Below the pieces are notes generated by a model. It was not told the DNA's origin. It did no database searches and was given only the letters and a program-made list of their open reading frames with translations. Below are positions 8,000 to 12,743 of a stretch of DNA of 12,743 bases, piece after piece. Both the position numbers and the translations under genes were made by a program. Source of the DNA: Lachnospiraceae bacterium (GTDB taxonomy: Bacteria > Bacillota_A > Clostridia > Lachnospirales > Lachnospiraceae); assembly GCA_024689605.1 (NCBI GenBank), contig JAILDD010000192.1, forward strand, positions 1 through 12,743, read 5' to 3'. Each line of letters opens with the position of its first letter. Position 1 is the first letter of the stretch.

Positions 8000-8860
8000 C
8001 TACATACTGAATAATGATTCCCCTATGCTCTGCATAATACCCGAAGCAGAGCTTGAATCCTCAAACAGAAGCTCATATGCCTTTTCCCATCTGCCCATGC
8101 TGGTGGCCTTGACTTCGTCATCCAGAAGTACCATCTCGAAATCCACTCTGGACCTGAGGGGCTCTCCTCCTGAGGTAAACATGCTGTACTCCGCTGAAAC
8201 ATTACTTACAACGCCCCTGTAGAGCATATGTCCCCAGGCAAACTCAATCGTATTGGTTGCATCCCGCCTGCAGATTGCCAGAAAGGCTTCAGTCCTTTCC
8301 CTTACTTTATGTGCTCCCGTATTAGCTCTTATTGCTTTTTTTGCACCTAATTCAAAAGCATCCATTGCCGTAACCGCAGCAATCTGTCCGGCACTCACTC
8401 CAAAACTGCCGGACGTGGCAGCCGACGCAGCAGTTGCCGCCACCAGTGCCTGTGCCTTAGGCGCAACGCCGTAGTCCATATCAGCCCAGGTAACCTCGTC
8501 AAATATCAGCTGAACCCTCATGGTTATACGCGGATCAACCGTCTCATACGCAATCGTACGCTGCGGTTCCTTCCCGTCCTTAGTTGGATCTACCTCTCCG
8601 CCAAAAGACATCTTATTTACCAGGTCACCGCCCATACCGCTGAATTTAAGCGTGTTAGGGTTAAACTGTACAGTAAAGGGCATCCTCTTGATATTATTTG
8701 ATTTTCCCAGCATATTGCCAAGGCCGCCGGAAATCCCCCCGGTTCCGCTGGTTGCCGGCTTTTCTTCTACCGCCTGCTTATCATGGGCACCGTACAGTAC
8801 GGTTATCTTGGCTTTCTGTACAAAACCTAATGTTGTTCTTACGCTGTCTTCTAAACCCAT
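8000..8860 (-). CDS. CIS tube/adaptor protein, paralogue 2 (Afp7-like core without LysM)
   Basis: Probable adaptor between inner tube and hub, 286 residues. The core matches the CIS_tube N-terminal-domain family: KITVLYG (18-24), FTVQFNPNTLKFS (62-74), MRVQLIFDEV (114-123) and, after an alanine-rich insert (about 133-178), IEFAWGHMLYRGVVSNVSAE (205-224) with YSMFTSGGEPLRSRVDFEM (225-243). These correspond to the 'fNP.el..s', 'l.fD', 'F.WG...f.G.v..v...yt.F...G.P.Ra.v...' motifs. A Gly/Ser-rich loop (39-50) precedes the core. No C-terminal LysM domain is visible, unlike Afp7/Pvc7; the protein ends soon after GRWEKAYELLFED (256-268). The upstream gene is a paralogue sharing these motifs in order. 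ATG 8860 has AGGAGAGG one base away at 8862-8869, with the AGGAG core at normal distance, so the start is secure. Confidence 0.83.
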   Translation of the reverse strand: MGLEDSVRTTLGFVQKAKITVLYGAHDKQAVEEKPATSGTGGISGGLGNMLGKSNNIKRMPFTVQFNPNTLKFSGMGGDLVNKMSFGGEVDPTKDGKEPQRTIAYETVDPRITMRVQLIFDEVTWADMDYGVAPKAQALVAATAASAATSGSFGVSAGQIAAVTAMDAFELGAKKAIRANTGAHKVRERTEAFLAICRRDATNTIEFAWGHMLYRGVVSNVSAEYSMFTSGGEPLRSRVDFEMVLLDDEVKATSMGRWEKAYELLFEDSSSASGIMQSIGESLFSM

Positions 8861-8861
8861 A

Positions 8862-8869
8862 CCTCTCCT
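8862..8869 (-). promoter_or_regulatory. Ribosome binding site of adaptor paralogue 2
   Basis: AGGAGAGG on the minus strand sits in the 12-base gap between the two adaptor genes, immediately before ATG 8860. The AGGAG part lies about four bases from the start. It confirms the start and the separate translation of the two paralogues. Confidence 0.7.
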
Positions 8870-8872
8870 AAT

Positions 8873-9787
8873 TTAAAGATTCAGATTGATCAGTTTGTTG
8901 TTTGTAGCTTCCGAAAACTTGCTTGCAAGCCCGGTATCCTTGCCTTCTTTGAATACTTTTTCAAAAGCTTTGTTCCACTGCGCATCGGACCCAGGAATAT
9001 TGGTACGCTGCCTGATCCTTATGCTTGCAACAGCCCTTACCGGCTCCCCCGCCGGATTGAACATTGTATATGAACCGTTTACATTAACTAACTGCCCCCT
9101 GAAGCACATGCCGGACCAGTAAAACATCACCTGGCTGGAAAAGGGGCTTATCAGAAGCGCCAAAAGCCCGTCCAGGTATTTCTGGACCGAATGATAGGAA
9201 TCCAGGGTGCCTGCTTCCTTTCCCGGCAGAAGACTTTTGCTCATTTCATTGGCCGCCTTCTGGGCCAGTCCGTTTACAGGGTTATCCGTATATGTCTGTT
9301 CCGTAAAGGCATCATTAATGGATACATCATCAAATATGAGATCACAGCTCAGCACAACATTTGTGGAGACCTTATTCTGCCTTAAGTTAGTGGTAGCTCC
9401 TGCACCCATTCCGGAACTCTCTGTATCTACCTGCTTACCGCTGGCAGCACTGAAGGACAGGGACTTGGGATTGTACTGAACCTCAAGTATGGAAAAATGA
9501 TTCCTTGCCGCCATCATTGCAGCCTTTCTTGAGAAAGAATTCGCAGAGGCCACTGCATCCCTTGAAGGATCGACACCGCTTAAGATGCTTGAAAAATCCT
9601 CATCATCTGCACTTATACCGGTAAGCTCTTCACCGGCTGCTTCTACAAACTCTTTTTCAAGATCCCAAAGCTCATTAGCCGCAGTCGCCGTTGCTGCCGC
9701 CCTTCCAGACTCATCTTTTTCTACTATCGACCTGTACTGCTCTTTATAGTATGAAAATTTTGGAACACATAGTAATGCTCTTTCCAT
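8873..9787 (-). CDS. CIS tube/adaptor protein, paralogue 1
   Basis: Probable tube-like adaptor, 304 residues. It shows the CIS_tube motif series: FSILEVQYNPKSLSFSAASG (98-117), VVLSCDLIFDDV (144-155), VMFYWSGMCFRGQLVNVNGS (220-239) and YTMFNPAGEPVRAVASIRIR (240-259), then AQWNKAFEKVFKEG (269-282). The same blocks in the same order are in the next gene, so the two arose by duplication or descend from one adaptor ancestor. This copy has a longer N-terminal extension (about 1-95), polar and alanine/glutamate-rich, probably helical, with an acidic stretch near 58-66. No LysM domain, signal peptide or membrane segment is visible. ATG 9787 is preceded by AAGGG about ten bases upstream, next to the previous stop; the gap to the previous gene is 13 bases. 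In T4, gp48 and gp54 form two successive tube-initiating rings; whether these two proteins do the same is inference. Confidence 0.78.
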   Translation of the reverse strand: MERALLCVPKFSYYKEQYRSIVEKDESGRAAATATAANELWDLEKEFVEAAGEELTGISADDEDFSSILSGVDPSRDAVASANSFSRKAAMMAARNHFSILEVQYNPKSLSFSAASGKQVDTESSGMGAGATTNLRQNKVSTNVVLSCDLIFDDVSINDAFTEQTYTDNPVNGLAQKAANEMSKSLLPGKEAGTLDSYHSVQKYLDGLLALLISPFSSQVMFYWSGMCFRGQLVNVNGSYTMFNPAGEPVRAVASIRIRQRTNIPGSDAQWNKAFEKVFKEGKDTGLASKFSEATNNKLINLNL

Positions 9788-9800
9788 AGCTCTTTATCCC

Positions 9801-11918
9801 TTATAATCCGCGTCTGCTCTTTTCCAACTGCATCCTGTTTTCCAGTTTCGATACGACAGTTTCCGATATGGTATTCATCTGCTGTCTTACACTCTGCTCT
9901 ATCATACGCTTCAGTTCCACATCGCTTCTTACGGTCTCGCTGATCATATTTGCATTCTCGATCTGCCTTACTGATGTGGTATCCATACGGTTCTCAAATG
10001 TCTGTTCCTTAATGACCGTATTGTTTTCAACGGACTTCTTAAGCTGTCCTATAGTCTCTATTATCTCTTCTTCATCTATGGTCTCATTAATGCGGTGTAC
10101 CATGGCAGGATTGGACCGGAATATATTTTCATCAGTCCTTCGTACCGGCACATCAGCATTCCTGCCGGTAATGCGGCCAAGCTCTTTTTCCGTGCGTTCA
10201 ATATCCGCATCCCTCACAGGCTGCTCCGTATATTCTATCGGAACAGATGCTTTTGGCTGTTCCGGAATACGGGTCTCCTGCATAAGTTTCGTTATGGCAT
10301 TCCTTGTCTCATCTTCCGCACGTCTTGTGGACTCCCGGCCCTGCACATACTGCTCTATAACCTGCATGATCTCGGGATTATCGCCGCCCCCGGACTGCAA
10401 TGCCTCCATCACAGCCTGCTGCCTTATATCCTTTTTGACCTCCGGCTTAACATCTGCAGGTGACGGCCTGTAGTTTCTGTCTAAAAGTGCTTTTACCGAT
10501 TCCTTCCGGGTTGCCGAAGGGCCGTCAATATGCTCACGTTCCCTGATGCTCTCCTGCTTCATGAGATTGTTCATTATCTCAACATACTTATCCTGCCTGA
10601 GAACATTCTGTTCATTTATCTTTGTAAGCTGCTGCTGTAAAAGATTGATGTCTTCTTCCGGTGAGAAACGTTCCTTTATAACCCTGGGAACAGGTTCCGC
10701 TTCTTTGGTTATATTCACAGTCGTATTTTCAGACTGCAGGCGCTTTTCCCTGATCTCACTCCTGTTAAGCTGTGAGATCTTCTCTTCCGTCTCACGTTCC
10801 GTAAGGCTTTTCAGCTCACGCTCCACACGGTCTATTTCCGTAACCGGGATTTCTTCCGTTTCTTCGGGAAGCACATTCTCCCGCTGGACGATTTCTATAT
10901 TACGGGCACCCTCATTTACGGTATTTACCCTGGTTGTTATGTAATTGTTGGCGGTTCTGGCCGCATCTGCTTTTATAAGTATACGGTTAACAGTATCGCC
11001 GGCAGTCTGGTACAGTGCATTTGAAATATCAAGGTACTGGGTACTGCGGCTTTCAACCTTATCAAACTGGCTTATGTAAAGATTCCTTATGGTATCAAGC
11101 AGCACAGATGATGTGATCTGGTTCTTCACATCCGGGGTTTTACCCTCTTCTCCGGCTTCAAAAATCTCATCCTCATAGAGGTTTTCATTCTTATAAATAA
11201 GCTGTGACGGACTGCCTGATGCATTCTCCCGGAGCATGTTCAGCATTATCTGGGAAGCTGTATAATCCTGTGCCGCAAGTGTTATCTCATTATTCTCCAC
11301 CTGGGAAGGATATATGCTCTTTCTGAAATTATTTATTATCCGATAAACTGCCCCGGTCTTTAACCTGTTAAAGATACTCTGATAGAGTTCTTCATGATAT
11401 TCATCAGAGTAAGCCGCGCTCTCCGGTGTTTCTGCTTCTTCAGTATGTATATTCTCTTCATACTGCTCCAGGACCATACGGAAATTATCCGCCTGGGAAA
11501 GATAGTAGCCTATCTTTTCCTGTGTCTCATATATGTCATTCTTGGTATTGCGCACCTCGGACATAAAGGTCTTAACATCCGTCACGCCCATGCGCATAAG
11601 CACATCCGTTATATATACACGGTCCTTGTAGGTAAGCTCCACATTGCCGTTGTAAAGCACGGTATTCAGAAAATGGTTTATTATCTCTGTTTTCTGGGCA
11701 AAGGTTCCGGTATTGCTTATATTGTTGAATATGCTGGTATTATCGCCCTCTGCGAATATTATCTCCGGAGGCGTATTCAGCACATGAAGCAGATCCTCCC
11801 CTGAAACCTTGCTGCTCATCAGCTTATAGGGAACCTGGAGCCTTTCTGCAAAGCTTTCATTGTCGCTGACCATCCGCCGGCTGCAATTCAATTCTATAGG
11901 TGCCTTTAATGTTAGCAT
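9801..11918 (-). CDS. Uncharacterised 705-residue helical/coiled-coil CIS protein (candidate tape measure)
   Basis: I do not recognise a named family. The 705-residue product is strongly hydrophilic, rich in Glu, Arg, Asn, Gln and Thr, with no signal peptide or membrane segment. Residues about 1-345 look like a folded helical domain (for example EIINHFLNTVLYNGNVEL, 78-95; KTGAVYRIINNFRKSIY, 187-203). Residues about 360-550 and 570-705 are charged heptad-like segments that suggest coiled coils, separated by proline-rich linkers (RNYRPSPADVKPEV, IPEQPKASVP). A motif recurs: EIDRVERELKSLTE (361-374) and DIERTEKELGRITG (572-585). The C terminus is QMNTISETVVSKLENRMQLE followed by Lys-Ser-Arg-Arg-Gly-Leu. 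ATG 11918 is secure: AAAGGA upstream lies next to the preceding stop codon. The place just before the adaptor and hub genes is where PBSX-type phage tails keep the tape measure (xkdO before xkdP/xkdQ). Function is inference; scaffold or effector-loading roles are equally open. Confidence 0.85.
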   Translation of the reverse strand: MLTLKAPIELNCSRRMVSDNESFAERLQVPYKLMSSKVSGEDLLHVLNTPPEIIFAEGDNTSIFNNISNTGTFAQKTEIINHFLNTVLYNGNVELTYKDRVYITDVLMRMGVTDVKTFMSEVRNTKNDIYETQEKIGYYLSQADNFRMVLEQYEENIHTEEAETPESAAYSDEYHEELYQSIFNRLKTGAVYRIINNFRKSIYPSQVENNEITLAAQDYTASQIMLNMLRENASGSPSQLIYKNENLYEDEIFEAGEEGKTPDVKNQITSSVLLDTIRNLYISQFDKVESRSTQYLDISNALYQTAGDTVNRILIKADAARTANNYITTRVNTVNEGARNIEIVQRENVLPEETEEIPVTEIDRVERELKSLTERETEEKISQLNRSEIREKRLQSENTTVNITKEAEPVPRVIKERFSPEEDINLLQQQLTKINEQNVLRQDKYVEIMNNLMKQESIREREHIDGPSATRKESVKALLDRNYRPSPADVKPEVKKDIRQQAVMEALQSGGGDNPEIMQVIEQYVQGRESTRRAEDETRNAITKLMQETRIPEQPKASVPIEYTEQPVRDADIERTEKELGRITGRNADVPVRRTDENIFRSNPAMVHRINETIDEEEIIETIGQLKKSVENNTVIKEQTFENRMDTTSVRQIENANMISETVRSDVELKRMIEQSVRQQMNTISETVVSKLENRMQLEKSRRGL

Positions 11919-11933
11919 TTAAATCTGTTCCTT

Positions 11934-12743
11934 TTAGTTGCCGCCGCTAAGGAAAGCCGCCGACATACCTCTGTAACCCTTAGCCGGATTTCCCTTGTCA
12001 TACTTCCATACGCCCTGGAAGGAAGCTGCCTGCCAGCCGTTACCGTGGAAGACCTGTCTCGACTGAGCTCTCGGTGTCTTCACTGCATTATTGTTGCCAT
12101 GGTCAAGGGGTGCCTGTATTGAAGACTTAGCCTTGCCGCCCTTCTTGCCGTAATCCACCTTTCTGGTTAATGCACGTTCATTTTCAGGCGGAATCTTTCC
12201 TGATTTATACTGCCACTTAGACTTAAGCTTTGCATCATTGGTCTTGGCGGTATAATCAAACATACCCGTGGACATGGCACGCTCATTCTTTGTGCCATTC
12301 TTGGAATCCCACTTGGCTGCATTATCAGCTTCGGACCATCCGCCTCCGTGATATATCTCACGGGTAAGGGCCCGGACATTCTTCTGCGGGCCGGCACCGG
12401 ACTGGTACTCCCACTTTTCCTTAAGCTTAGGATCCACCTCAACAGCCGTATAATCAAATATACCCGTAGACATGGCACGCTCATTCTTTGTGCCGTTCTT
12501 GGAATCCCACTTTGCCGCATTCTCGGACTTCTGCCATCCCGATCCGTGATATATCTCCCGGGAAAGAGCCCGGACATTCTTCTGGGGGCCGGCACCGGAC
12601 TGGTACTCCCATTTAGCCTTAAGCTTGGGATCCACCTCAACAGCGGTATAATCAAATATACCCGTAGACATGGCACGCTCATTCTTTGTGCCGTTCTTGG
12701 AATCCCACTTGGCTGCATTCTCAGACTTCTGCCAGCCTGCTCC
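11934..12743 (-). CDS. 66-residue tandem-repeat protein of unknown function, 5'-partial
   Basis: The frame is open to the right edge, so the true start is outside the window; the internal methionine at 12671 is part of a repeat, not a start. About 269 residues are visible. They consist of alternating half-units of about 32-34 residues: type A, [AE]KWEYQSGAGPQKNVRA then [LS/LT]REIYHG.GW, and type B, AKWDSKNGTKNERAMSTG then [IM]FDYTA. Both share K-W-x(4,5)-G-x(4-8)-R-A-x-[ST]. Copies near the right edge are almost identical and decay toward the C terminus, which ends GYRGMSAAFLSGGN. Gly, Asn, Lys and Trp are abundant; helices are unlikely over most of it. No domain I know matches. It is the gene immediately upstream of the coiled-coil protein and shares the operon, with the next gene's ribosome binding site touching its stop codon. 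Possible roles are a structural accessory, a lumen cargo or a surface-exposed fibre; I cannot choose. Confidence 0.85.
   Translation of the reverse strand, partial: GAGWQKSENAAKWDSKNGTKNERAMSTGIFDYTAVEVDPKLKAKWEYQSGAGPQKNVRALSREIYHGSGWQKSENAAKWDSKNGTKNERAMSTGIFDYTAVEVDPKLKEKWEYQSGAGPQKNVRALTREIYHGGGWSEADNAAKWDSKNGTKNERAMSTGMFDYTAKTNDAKLKSKWQYKSGKIPPENERALTRKVDYGKKGGKAKSSIQAPLDHGNNNAVKTPRAQSRQVFHGNGWQAASFQGVWKYDKGNPAKGYRGMSAAFLSGGN
12274..12743. repeat. Tandem 198-bp repeat (two full copies and a partial third)
   Basis: In-frame tandem repeat with exact 198-base period: the block starting atggcacgctcattctttg occurs at 12274, 12472 and 12670. By eye, the copies 12274-12471 and 12472-12669 differ at about 23 of 198 positions (about 88% identical), with no indels. 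The third is cut by the window edge and differs at about 6 of its 74 visible bases from the middle copy. Differences cluster in the stretch that encodes the variable GW-x(5)-NA segment. A more degenerate copy continues below 12274 at protein level. The array evidently extends beyond the right edge. Confidence 0.93.

Noticed and set aside
9868..10473. 201-codon plus-strand open frame opposite the coiled-coil gene
   Set aside because: It is a Ser/Cys/Leu-rich shadow of Glu/Arg-rich coding sequence. It is an isolated plus-strand frame in an all-minus operon.
12669..12671. ATG at 12671 as the start of the repeat protein
   Set aside because: The same methionine recurs in each repeat (12473, 12275). 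The frame continues upstream to the window edge with good repeat sequence, so the gene is 5'-partial.
12167..12718. A 183-codon open frame on the same strand, overlapping the repeat gene in another frame
   Set aside because: It exists because a 198-base repeat (a multiple of three) lacking a stop in that frame stays open through all copies. The product is a Pro/Arg/Ser-rich artefact and the start has no independent support.
11934..12743. Repeat protein as a phage tape measure with 11-residue Trp/Phe spacing
   Set aside because: 66 and 33 are multiples of 11, but tryptophans in a unit fall at about positions 3, 28 and 37, not at 11-residue spacing. The Gly/Asn/Pro content argues against the long helices such repeats form.
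1..12743. CRISPR arrays, tRNA or rRNA genes, insertion sequences, attachment sites, internal terminators
   Set aside because: Reading both strands I saw none. Intergenic gaps are 7-23 bases or overlaps, leaving no room for a terminator hairpin, and the only direct repeats are the in-frame 198-base units.

Overview
The window is one tightly packed, leftward (minus-strand) operon that encodes the central spike and baseplate of a phage-tail-like contractile injection system (CIS). Transcription runs from the right edge to the left edge. Both ends are open: the first visible gene (right edge) lacks its 5' end and the last visible gene (left edge) lacks its 3' end. No sheath, main tube, capsid, integrase, lysis, tRNA or rRNA gene is visible, so the window cannot by itself exclude a myophage. 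However, two large J-type baseplate proteins, one of them of the long tail-like-region type, plus a pair of CIS tube/adaptor paralogues, fit an extracellular CIS (Afp/PVC-like) better than a typical phage tail.

Order in transcription direction: (1) a protein of unknown function built from nearly identical 66-residue repeats (198 bp per unit), incomplete at its N terminus; (2) a 705-residue hydrophilic, largely helical/coiled-coil protein of unknown function, in the position a tape-measure gene takes in many contractile phage tails; (3) and (4) two paralogous CIS tube/adaptor proteins of 304 and 286 residues; (5) a gp27/late-control-D-like hub; (6) a gp5/VgrG-like OB-fold and beta-helix spike; (7) a gp25-like wedge protein; (8) a large baseplate J-like protein (about 1023 residues); (9) a second J-like protein (about 696 residues); (10) the first 116 codons of a further tail-like protein.

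Gene spacing is 7 to 23 bases or a short overlap, with Shine-Dalgarno sequences (AGGAGAGG, GGAGGA, GGGGAGGG and similar) before most starts, sometimes inside the preceding coding sequence or stop codon. No internal promoter or terminator is apparent and no gene-free stretch exceeds 25 bases. Strong purine-rich ribosome binding sites, a probable TTG start, moderate G+C and frequent ATA/AGA/AGG codons suggest a Clostridia-type Firmicute, perhaps Lachnospiraceae; this is inference from style, not from a marker gene.

Working model: the two adaptor proteins would join the inner tube to the hub trimer, the hub would carry the spike, and the gp25-like and J-like proteins would form the surrounding wedges that trigger sheath contraction. 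The two least understood products, the 66-residue-repeat protein and the coiled-coil protein, are the likeliest source of new biology, as tape measure, lumen cargo or structural accessory. No PAAR tip gene is recognisable between spike and wedge genes, so the needle tip may be encoded elsewhere or be formed by the spike's own C terminus.
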